A stretch of DNA of 5,177 nt, taken from contig NVXI01000005.1 in the NCBI GenBank assembly GCA_002747015.1, positions 31,820 to 36,996 on the forward strand. The letters run 5' to 3'. The stretch is from Zetaproteobacteria bacterium. Lineage in GTDB: Bacteria; Pseudomonadota; Alphaproteobacteria; Micavibrionales; Micavibrionaceae. The notes beneath the pieces are model-generated. The model ran no database searches. It was not told the origin of the DNA and saw only the letters and a program-made list of their open reading frames with translations. A program made the translations under genes and the position numbers. Shown one piece after another: positions 1 to 5,177 of this stretch (positions are counted from its first letter, which is position 1; every line of letters starts with the position of its first letter).

Positions 1-600
1 CGCACATTAGAGATACAAGATGAAAGCATCGGTGATAAAGGCGTTATCATCTTTCAAAGCCCCGCTGATGTGAGCGGCACGGCTTTTCTATCTCATGCTA
101 AAATTTTGGAGCAAGACGATCAGTGGCTTTATCTGCCGGCGCTTAAACGCGTAAAGCGTATTTCATCCAAGAACAAATCCGGCCCGTTTTTGGGCAGTGA
201 GTTCGCGTTCGAAGACTTCACCTCGCAGGAGCTGAATAAATACAAATATAAATGGTTGCGCGCGGAGCCTTGTCCAAATGTAGCGTCTTTAACGTGCGAT
301 GTGATTGAGCGTTATCCGCAATATGAATTTTCCGGTTATACCAAGCAAATTGGCTGGGTTGATCAAACTGATTTTCAAAGTCGCAAAATCGATTTCTATG
401 ATCGTAAGGATGAGCTTTTGAAAACACTGACTCTTGGTGGCTATGAGAAGCATGAAGGCAAATACTGGCGTGCGCACGAGCTGAAAATGGTGAACCATGT
501 AACAGGGAAGAGTACGGATTTTTTATTCTCTGACTTTAAATTCGGTCTGAAACTTTCTGATCGTGATTTCGAAAAAGGGTCTTTAGGCAGTGATTATTAA
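1..600 (+). CDS. Outer-membrane lipoprotein-sorting protein, LolA-like (5' partial)
   Basis: The frame is open from the first base, so this is the last 199 residues of a gene that begins before the window. The GTG at position 70 is an internal codon, because family-like sequence (FQSPADVSGTAFL) runs straight through it. The protein resembles the LolA-like 'outer membrane lipoprotein-sorting protein' family. Visible hallmarks, counted from the window edge, are the FxSPxDxxGTxFL segment (residues 18-30), WLYLPALKRVKRISS (42-56) and the GSEFAFEDF block (65-73). Two cysteines at 91 and 99 could form a periplasmic disulfide. Family members are periplasmic, with a half-open beta-barrel thought to carry a lipid or lipoprotein, and are commonly encoded beside RND/MMPL exporters. 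The signal peptide and about 50-60 residues are probably missing on the left. The stop overlaps the start of the next gene by 11 bases, so the two are likely co-translated. The family call is fairly sure; the cargo is unknown. Confidence 0.85.
   Translation, partial: RTLEIQDESIGDKGVIIFQSPADVSGTAFLSHAKILEQDDQWLYLPALKRVKRISSKNKSGPFLGSEFAFEDFTSQELNKYKYKWLRAEPCPNVASLTCDVIERYPQYEFSGYTKQIGWVDQTDFQSRKIDFYDRKDELLKTLTLGGYEKHEGKYWRAHELKMVNHVTGKSTDFLFSDFKFGLKLSDRDFEKGSLGSDY
575..579 (+). promoter_or_regulatory. Probable ribosome binding site for the beta-barrel gene
   Basis: AAGGG lies 10 bases upstream of the GTG at 590, inside the end of the LolA-like gene. The spacing is slightly long. An AGG nearer the start is only two bases away and too close to work. 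The site supports GTG as the start codon and suggests coupling to translation of the preceding gene. Confidence 0.45.
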
Positions 601-1807
601 GCCACGCCATATTCTGCTTGGCAGTGTTGCCTTGCTTTTCACCCTCCTTGGCGGACAGGTAAGTGCGGCCGAGCTGGGCGGGCTAAGAGTTTCCGGTTTT
701 ATTGGTGTAGAGTCCCGTGTCTTTACACAAAATCCAAAGCATACAGGGCAAGAAACAGGGCTAGAGGCCTCGGTTATCTTTAATCCAGAATTTCGTTATA
801 GAACCGAGGATCGTGTCCATCGCTTTATCTTTATTCCGTTTTACCGTCAGGATAGCCGCGATGATGCGCGCACACATTTTGATATTCGTGAAGCATATTG
901 GCAATGGCGGGGCGATGAATGGGATGTTCTTGTTGGTATTAATAAGGTGTTTTGGGGCGTAACAGAATCCGCGCATTTGGTGAATATCGTGAATCAGGTT
1001 GATGGTGTTGAAGATTTGGACGGCGAGGATTACCTCGGCCAGCCGATGATTAATATCGCTACGCAACAAGATTGGGGACGTGTTGATCTGTTTGTACTCC
1101 CCGGTTTTCGGGAGCGTACATTCCCCGGAACATCAGGGCGTTTTCGCGGGCCTCTTCCCGTTGATACGGATAATGCAAAATTTGAATCCGGCGCAAAGGA
1201 AAAACATATCGACCTTACCGCACGCTACTCCCATTATTTTGGTGATTGGGATGTTGGCTTGTCCTATTTCTACGGTACAGACCGCGCGCCTGTCTTATCA
1301 CTCAATAATGACAGGACGCGTTTTACTCCAACCTATAATCTGATTAATCAGGTCGGCGCCGATATTCAATATACGACGGATGCTTGGCTTTGGAAGTTCG
1401 AGGGGATTGTCCGTGAAGGGCAGGGCGATACGTTTGCCGCCGCTGTTGGCGGGTTCGAGTACACATTCTATCAAGTCTTTGAAAAGGACTGGGATATAGG
1501 TGTGTTGGCGGAATATCAATATGATGGTCGCGATGCCTCTGCACCTTTCACCGCGCAGGATGAAGATATCTTCGCAGGGGTTCGTTTGGCCTTGAATGAT
1601 ATTCAAGATACGCAAGTGCTGGCAGGGTTTTCAATCGACCATATCAGTGGTGAAAAATTCTATAATTTTGAAGCGGACCGCCGCATCGGTGAAAACTATA
1701 CGTTGGAGCTTCGCGCGCGTTTTATTGCCGACTCTGATGCGGGAGATGATTCATTTGCCCTTGAGCATGATGATTATATACAGATACGCTTTGCACGGTA
1801 TTTTTAA
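590..1807 (+). CDS. Outer-membrane beta-barrel protein, DUF1302-like, partner of the LolA-like protein
   Basis: This 405-residue protein starts with GTG; any later start would cut into the signal peptide. Residues 1-26 form a Sec signal peptide (basic IIKPRH, then a hydrophobic run, likely cleavage after VSA before AELGG). The mature part has alternating amphipathic strands rich in Tyr, Trp, Phe, Asp and Arg, contains no cysteine, and ends in IQIRFARYF, a typical beta-signal with terminal Phe recognised by the BAM complex. The segment at about residues 101-155 (REAYWQWRGDEWDVLVGINKV, then FWGVTESAHLVNIVNQVDGVEDLD) resembles the strand-and-WG pattern of DUF1302-type barrels found beside RND exporters. 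I infer an outer-membrane partner in a lipid or hydrophobic compound transport route with the upstream LolA-like protein. A simple porin is the alternative. The barrel nature is well supported; the exact family and substrate are not. Its 3' end overlaps the convergent gene by four bases. Confidence 0.8.
   Translation: MIIKPRHILLGSVALLFTLLGGQVSAAELGGLRVSGFIGVESRVFTQNPKHTGQETGLEASVIFNPEFRYRTEDRVHRFIFIPFYRQDSRDDARTHFDIREAYWQWRGDEWDVLVGINKVFWGVTESAHLVNIVNQVDGVEDLDGEDYLGQPMINIATQQDWGRVDLFVLPGFRERTFPGTSGRFRGPLPVDTDNAKFESGAKEKHIDLTARYSHYFGDWDVGLSYFYGTDRAPVLSLNNDRTRFTPTYNLINQVGADIQYTTDAWLWKFEGIVREGQGDTFAAAVGGFEYTFYQVFEKDWDIGVLAEYQYDGRDASAPFTAQDEDIFAGVRLALNDIQDTQVLAGFSIDHISGEKFYNFEADRRIGENYTLELRARFIADSDAGDDSFALEHDDYIQIRFARYF
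1804..1807. other. Shared TTAA: convergent stop codons on both strands
   Basis: The palindrome TTAA ends both operons. Bases 1805-1807 read TAA on the plus strand for the beta-barrel gene, and bases 1806-1804 read TAA on the minus strand for the YffB/ArsC-like gene. No intergenic space is left, and I see no GC-rich hairpin with a T-tract next to it, so transcription from each side probably runs into the other gene or is ended by Rho. Confidence 0.9.
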
Positions 1808-2157
1808 CGCCCAAAAATCTCGGCATATTCCGCGTCTTTGAATCCCAGAGTAATGTTCCCTTGATAAATGAGTAATGGTCTTTTAATGATGGAGGGATTG
1901 TCCGCTGTAACTTTAAGCGCGGCTACATCATCCATAGATTCCTTCACATCATCGGGCAATTTACGCCATGTTGTGCCACGGCGATTAATCACGTTTTCCC
2001 ACCCATGCTGTTTCACCGCATCACTTATAACAGCCTCATTGGTGCCTTGCTTTTTATAGTCGTGAAAGATGAAATCAACGGCATTGGCCTCCAGCCATTT
2101 AAACGCCTTTTTCATCGTGTCGCAGTTCTTGATACCGTAGATGATTGTGTCTGTCAT
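1804..2157 (-). CDS. YffB/ArsC-family thioredoxin-fold protein (Spx/ArsC-like)
   Basis: A 117-residue cytoplasmic protein of the ArsC/Spx/YffB family; about 115-120 residues is normal. The N-terminus TIIYGIKNCDTMKKAFKWLE (residues 4-23) is the YffB signature, with a single cysteine at 12 in the position of the ArsC catalytic cysteine. INRRGTTWRKL (57-67) and NPSIIKRPLL (87-96), including the conserved Arg93 before Pro, complete the family pattern. A start at TTG 2166 would add three residues but sits directly against the AAGGA ribosome site; the ATG at 2157 has 9-base spacing and is preferred. Members are often labelled arsenate reductase, but YffB-type proteins have no proven arsenate role and may act with glutathione; no arsenic genes are nearby. 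It is the last gene of the cytochrome c maturation operon, 12 bases after the TlpA-like gene, so a thiol-redox role is possible but unproven. Confidence 0.9.
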   Translation of the reverse strand: MTDTIIYGIKNCDTMKKAFKWLEANAVDFIFHDYKKQGTNEAVISDAVKQHGWENVINRRGTTWRKLPDDVKESMDDVAALKVTADNPSIIKRPLLIYQGNITLGFKDAEYAEIFGR

Positions 2158-2166
2158 TGCGCTCAA

Positions 2167-2171
2167 TCCTT
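2167..2171 (-). promoter_or_regulatory. Ribosome binding site that fixes the YffB/ArsC start
   Basis: On the minus strand this reads AAGGA and overlaps the TAA stop of the TlpA-like gene (TAAGGA). It lies 9 bases before the ATG at 2157 and zero bases before the TTG at 2166, so it decides in favour of the ATG. Its overlap with the upstream stop implies translational coupling. Confidence 0.75.
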
Positions 2172-2712
2172 ATTGTAATAATTTCTGTGTTTCTATACTA
2201 AGCCAGTCCGTTATCCCTTCAATTTTATGTTTTATAATCAGCTCTTTATCAATGATGAAGGTTTCGGGATACATGGTCGTTTTGAATAAATCTCTGGAGA
2301 TGCTCTTATCCGTATCCAGCCCGATAATCACATTATCCAGCTTTAAATGCGCTTGGCTTTTCTCGGGCAGGGTTTTAAAGAATTTGGCGATGTTCTCAGG
2401 GTTTTCATCAACGGATAAAGTGATCAGCACGACATTGTTTTGCTCACGATGGGCGAGCTCTAAAAGCTGCGGGAATTCGATAATACAGGGGGGGCACCAT
2501 GTTGCCCAAAAGTTTAAGACAATGATTTTCCCTTGAAATTGATGCAGAGTATAGTGCTCCCCGTTTATATTGCTGAATTGCGCGTTGGGTGCTTTTTGCA
2601 CGGGGAGCGGGGATTGTGTGCTTTTGATGCCTTTTGGTGGAGCGAACGTATCTTGAAAGGCGAAGAATCCGCCCAATAATATAACCAGAAATATTATAAT
2701 TACTTTAGGCAT
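2170..2712 (-). CDS. TlpA/ResA-like membrane-anchored thiol-disulfide oxidoreductase
   Basis: A 180-residue periplasmic thioredoxin-like protein. Residues 4-20 form a hydrophobic N-terminal segment, probably an uncleaved anchor or a signal peptide, followed by a linker and the fold from about residue 42. The active site is WATWCPPC (69-76), with Cys73 and Cys76. Glu79, three residues after the second cysteine, matches the spacing of the functional glutamate in Bacillus ResA (CEPCKKE). The cis-proline is Pro149 in MYPETFIID. In System II, proteins of this class reduce the CXXCH disulfide of apocytochrome c so that haem can be attached, taking electrons from CcdA/DsbD; no such donor is in the window. 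The position directly behind ccsA supports this role. The start overlaps the ccsA-like stop by 8 bases and has a strong ribosome site. A general TlpA-type thioredoxin with another client is the alternative. Confidence 0.92.
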   Translation of the reverse strand: MPKVIIIFLVILLGGFFAFQDTFAPPKGIKSTQSPLPVQKAPNAQFSNINGEHYTLHQFQGKIIVLNFWATWCPPCIIEFPQLLELAHREQNNVVLITLSVDENPENIAKFFKTLPEKSQAHLKLDNVIIGLDTDKSISRDLFKTTMYPETFIIDKELIIKHKIEGITDWLSIETQKLLQ

Positions 2713-4543
2713 GTGTCGCTCTCCTTTTGTAAATCAGAGCGGATACAGCGATAATAAATGCGCTTTCCGCACCGATAAATAGGCAGAGTGACCACACCGC
2801 GGAATCCATAAAACCATAAGCGTGCAGGCCCACACCCAACAAGTTTACGCCAAACCATGATAATGCAAGTATCACGGATAGGTACGAAAATCCGCATAGA
2901 ACTGCGTGTTTCCCCATTTGTGCACTGATACGCCCATGTATAATCCAAATCAGCCAAAGGACAATCAGTAACGCGCCGTTTTCCTTTGGATCCCACCCCC
3001 AAAACCGTCCCCATGATTGGTCGGCCCAAATTCCGCCTAAAACGGTGCCAATTGTTGCGAAGAATAGGGCAAGTAGAGCGGCGGTGCGGGTGTTTTTATA
3101 GAGTGGATCATCGGCGCCTTCGCTTGGACGGTATGTTTCCTTTATCAGTGCACAATGCGCAAGGATACTGGTCAGCGCGCAAAAGGCATAGCCTGCTGTG
3201 ATGCATAAAACATGAGTGGTCAGCCAGAAATTTGTATTTAACACGGCGGTTAACATGACAAAGCTGTCACCGTTTAGATTATGTGAAAATCCTAGAATAT
3301 GTAAGAAGATGGCCAAGCCGAGGCCAAGCCATAACCACATCGTTGTTTTGTTCTTATGATAGGCGATCAGAGCATAGAGCGTGGTGATAACACCTGCGAA
3401 CAAAATTGTTTCGTATAGCGTGCTAACAGGTGGTCGATCCAGAATGAAAACTCTTAGAGAAATCCCGCCAAGCTGGAATATGAAACTGCTCCAAATCATG
3501 AGAGAAGCGGTTCTGATTTGTATGACACTGCTCCAGAAAAGGGAGGTGATTAAAGCAATCATCCCAATAAGACACGCAATGAAGCTGATAAAAAATGGTG
3601 GGTAGAGGTTGTAGTAATATTCTGCTTTCAGTGCCCGTACGCGTACATGCTCAACGTTTGACGTGGTATGTCGGTATAATTCATGTGCTGCGCTGTCCCA
3701 TTTTGTCACATCACTGCTGTAATATGCATCACTTAAGGCTTTCCAGTATTCTATATCTTGATGTGAGGTTAAGGCGTTCCAAGGGGATAGCCATGTGTCT
3801 TGATCCGTTGGGATGACTTTAAACAGAGCGTTACTTTGGCCAGCCTCTTGCAATTGACTAAGTGTAAATGACAGATGTGCTAAGGCCTGCTCTTCTATAG
3901 AATATGTTTCGATATCATAGCCCTTATCCTCAATGATATCTTTCAATGCGTTTTGCAAGGGACTTTGAAATTCCAGCGCATCAATAAAGGTTATGACTTT
4001 GCCTGCGTAGGGCTGCAAGGAAGCAGGGAGTTTATCCGGCAATGTCGTGGATAGTGGTAGTATAAGCGTCAGGCTGGAGAGTAAATGTTGAAAAGAAACT
4101 AAGTTCTTTTGCAAGGTGATAAGCTCTCTTTGTTGTGTTGACCAATCTTCTTCATTTGCATTAATAATGCTGAGGATCATGTCTTGTTTTGCATGTAGGG
4201 CTTCTGATATCTCCTTGTAAGAATAAAGTTTACTTTTACGTCGTTCCAGATGCAAAATTGTGTGTAGTTCTGGGTTTATGACCTTTAATATATAACGGTT
4301 TTCTGCCCTTAATGGGTCAAATAACACCTCGATCAGCCACGCCAGCGCATTACTCTCTTTGCCGGAAAATGTTCTAAGCTGTATGCGCGCAAAACTATCT
4401 AACGGCTTTATACGCCCTTCATGCAAGATAGGGGTTTGCGCAATATACGTCGTATCAAGTTTAATTGTTTCTTGATCCTGCGCTCGTGCCTGTGTGGTGG
4501 AAACGAAGCATAAAGACAATAAAAGGATAAAAATGTTACGCAT
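2705..4543 (-). CDS. ccsA: Cytochrome c biogenesis protein CcsA/ResC-like, with large N-terminal extracytoplasmic domain
   Basis: A 612-residue haem-handling protein of System II cytochrome c maturation. The C-terminal part (about 315-605) has roughly eight or nine membrane helices and carries the CcsA core: RPPVSTLYE (370-378), the tryptophan-rich WWD region WADQSWGRFWGWDPKENGAL (506-525), and conserved-type histidines at 444 (TTHV), 536 (WIIHGR) and 574 (GVGLHAYGF). In the family, the WWD domain and flanking histidines bind haem on the periplasmic side and, with ResB, present it to apocytochrome c. Residues 1-22 look like a cleavable signal peptide. Residues 23-310 form a long, mostly helical, soluble region beginning with HEGRIKPLDSFAR (41-53). 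The total is nearly double a minimal CcsA of about 320 residues; I recall similar extended forms in Bacteroidetes and related groups, but could not check. It overlaps the ResB-like gene and the TlpA-like gene by 8 bases each. Confidence 0.93.
   Translation of the reverse strand: MRNIFILLLSLCFVSTTQARAQDQETIKLDTTYIAQTPILHEGRIKPLDSFARIQLRTFSGKESNALAWLIEVLFDPLRAENRYILKVINPELHTILHLERRKSKLYSYKEISEALHAKQDMILSIINANEEDWSTQQRELITLQKNLVSFQHLLSSLTLILPLSTTLPDKLPASLQPYAGKVITFIDALEFQSPLQNALKDIIEDKGYDIETYSIEEQALAHLSFTLSQLQEAGQSNALFKVIPTDQDTWLSPWNALTSHQDIEYWKALSDAYYSSDVTKWDSAAHELYRHTTSNVEHVRVRALKAEYYYNLYPPFFISFIACLIGMIALITSLFWSSVIQIRTASLMIWSSFIFQLGGISLRVFILDRPPVSTLYETILFAGVITTLYALIAYHKNKTTMWLWLGLGLAIFLHILGFSHNLNGDSFVMLTAVLNTNFWLTTHVLCITAGYAFCALTSILAHCALIKETYRPSEGADDPLYKNTRTAALLALFFATIGTVLGGIWADQSWGRFWGWDPKENGALLIVLWLIWIIHGRISAQMGKHAVLCGFSYLSVILALSWFGVNLLGVGLHAYGFMDSAVWSLCLFIGAESAFIIAVSALIYKRRATHA
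2721..2726 (-). promoter_or_regulatory. Strong ribosome binding site for the TlpA/ResA-like gene
   Basis: AAGGAG on the minus strand, 8 bases before the ATG at 2712, located inside the 3' end of the ccsA-like gene. This is the best Shine-Dalgarno match in the window and confirms the start despite the 8-base gene overlap. Confidence 0.8.
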
Positions 4544-5177
4544 GCTTACCCTTATCTGGTTTTTGTTTCTGATTGGGCACGATCTTGGGATTACGACCGC
4601 GCATAAATAAATGTATCATGAGGCCAATACACATGGTTAGCCCTGAGATATAGGGAAAAGACCGCCCCGCGTTCCATACCGCAGCCAGCACAGATATATC
4701 GCCCTGAGGCGTACTGATGAAGGAGGCTTGGAAAAAAGTATATCCTTTGTAACGCAACGGTTCATTCATTGAAATCACGCTTTCCCATTGCATGTCACCA
4801 TCTGTTATCAAAACGGTGGATTGGTAGGCCTTTGCCATATCGGTGCCTAGGTGGCTGTCTTTTTTGAACTCCAACAAAGTAATAGAAAAGGGGAGTGTTC
4901 GATGCTCTCTGCGTAAGGCAAATTTATAGATCGTACCATCAACCGAAATTTCAGGGTATTTCGGAACATCTTCCAATGACACAAAGATATCGTTTGTATC
5001 CCCATATGTTACCTGAAAAACAAGACCTGCCATGTTCTCTTCGTTATTTTTCTTGAGCGTGTCAGGCTCTAATTGCATATGCTGTGCCATGCCGATATGG
5101 CGCTCTGTCTTATTTTCACGCGCAACAATCTTACAATTTTTGCAGGCTTCATGGATATTGATAGAAAATGGAAACTG
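4536..5177 (-). CDS. resB: ResB-like cytochrome c biogenesis protein (5' partial)
   Basis: The frame is open to the right edge, so these 213 residues are the C-terminal part of a longer protein (ResB proteins are often 400 residues or more). The ATG at 5090 is an internal Met, not a convincing start: the 29 codons upstream are open, and a start there would leave a ResB domain with no N-terminal membrane helices. Counting from the edge, LPFSITLLEFKKDSHLGTDM (95-114), the SMNEPLRYKGYTFFQASF block (136-153) and a last membrane helix (about 174-192) are the ResB signature of a periplasmic domain followed by the final transmembrane segment. A basic, cytoplasmic-looking tail ends in KGKHA. ResB pairs with CcsA to move haem across the membrane and attach it to cytochrome c; here the two genes overlap by 8 bases, which fits equal expression. 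A CKNCK motif at residues 12-16 is unusual (see findings). Confidence 0.88.
   Translation of the reverse strand, partial: QFPFSINIHEACKNCKIVARENKTERHIGMAQHMQLEPDTLKKNNEENMAGLVFQVTYGDTNDIFVSLEDVPKYPEISVDGTIYKFALRREHRTLPFSITLLEFKKDSHLGTDMAKAYQSTVLITDGDMQWESVISMNEPLRYKGYTFFQASFISTPQGDISVLAAVWNAGRSFPYISGLTMCIGLMIHLFMRGRNPKIVPNQKQKPDKGKHA
4549..4553 (-). promoter_or_regulatory. Ribosome binding site for the CcsA-like gene
   Basis: AAGGG on the minus strand, 5 bases before the ATG at 4543 and within the 3' end of the ResB-like gene. Spacing is slightly short but usable. It supports the ATG that gives a complete signal peptide (MRNIFILLLSLCFVSTTQA). Confidence 0.6.

Noticed and set aside
70..600. 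GTG at 70 as the start of the LolA-like protein
   Set aside because: The upstream frame is open to the window edge and encodes family-like sequence; starting here would lose the signal peptide and the FQSPADV strand.
761..1069. Minus-strand open frame of 102 codons inside the beta-barrel gene
   Set aside because: It lies antisense to a well-supported gene, has no recognisable domain, and arises from the codon pattern of the plus strand.
1298..1615. Minus-strand open frame of 105 codons inside the beta-barrel gene
   Set aside because: Antisense shadow with unremarkable composition and no family motif; the plus-strand barrel explains the region.
1804..2157. Naming the small protein a true arsenate reductase (arsC)
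   Set aside because: The sequence fits the YffB branch, and no arsenic resistance genes (arsR, arsB, acr3) are nearby, so the name would overstate the evidence.
2141..2536. Plus-strand open frame of 131 codons opposite the TlpA-like gene
   Set aside because: It is Ser/Cys-rich shadow sequence antisense to the CPPC thioredoxin domain and spans the junction of two real genes.
2700..3029. Minus-strand open frame of 109 codons overlapping the end of the CcsA-like gene in another frame
   Set aside because: Out of frame with the WWD-containing coding sequence, no recognisable motif, and no independent start signal.
4536..5090. ATG at 5090 as the true start of the ResB-like protein
   Set aside because: The frame is open upstream to the edge and a start here would leave no N-terminal membrane helices or signal peptide for a periplasmic domain.
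5130..5144. CKNCK as a covalent haem-binding site
   Set aside because: It lacks the histidine of CXXCH, there is no NrfA-like context, and the surrounding domain is ResB-like rather than a cytochrome.

Overview
This 5,177-base window carries five protein-coding genes in two convergent blocks with almost no non-coding DNA. The sequence suggests a Gram-negative bacterium, most likely a proteobacterium of moderate GC content. The reasons are a periplasmic LolA-like protein, an outer-membrane beta-barrel with a terminal aromatic residue, and a YffB/ArsC-family protein typical of proteobacteria. The exact lineage cannot be read from this window.

Left block, plus strand, 1-1807. An outer-membrane lipoprotein-sorting (LolA-like) protein enters from beyond the left edge. 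It is followed, with an 11-base overlap, by a signal-peptide-bearing beta-barrel of 405 residues. Pairs of this kind usually accompany an RND/MMPL-type inner-membrane exporter. Together they would move a lipid or other hydrophobic cargo between the inner and outer membranes. The exporter is not in the window, so this role is an inference.

Right block, minus strand, 5177-1804, transcribed right to left. The order is ResB-like protein (5' end beyond the window), CcsA/ResC-like haem-handling protein with a WWD motif, TlpA/ResA-like thiol-disulfide oxidoreductase, and a small YffB/ArsC-family protein. The first three are the core of System II (Ccs) cytochrome c maturation. ResB and CcsA form the haem export and attachment complex, and the TlpA-like protein would keep the apocytochrome CXXCH thiols reduced in the periplasm. 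The fourth gene is a cytoplasmic thioredoxin-fold protein of uncertain role. The first two junctions are 8-base overlaps and the last is a 12-base gap with the ribosome site overlapping the previous stop, so the block looks like one translationally coupled operon.

The two blocks meet tail to tail and share the four bases TTAA, which supply a stop codon on each strand. No promoter, terminator, RNA gene, mobile element, repeat array or CRISPR was seen. Both operon heads lie outside the window. There is no gene-free stretch longer than 12 bases. I found no clear case for a wholly new system. The most interesting points are the envelope transport pair, the large N-terminal domain on CcsA, and the YffB/ArsC protein at the end of a cytochrome c operon.
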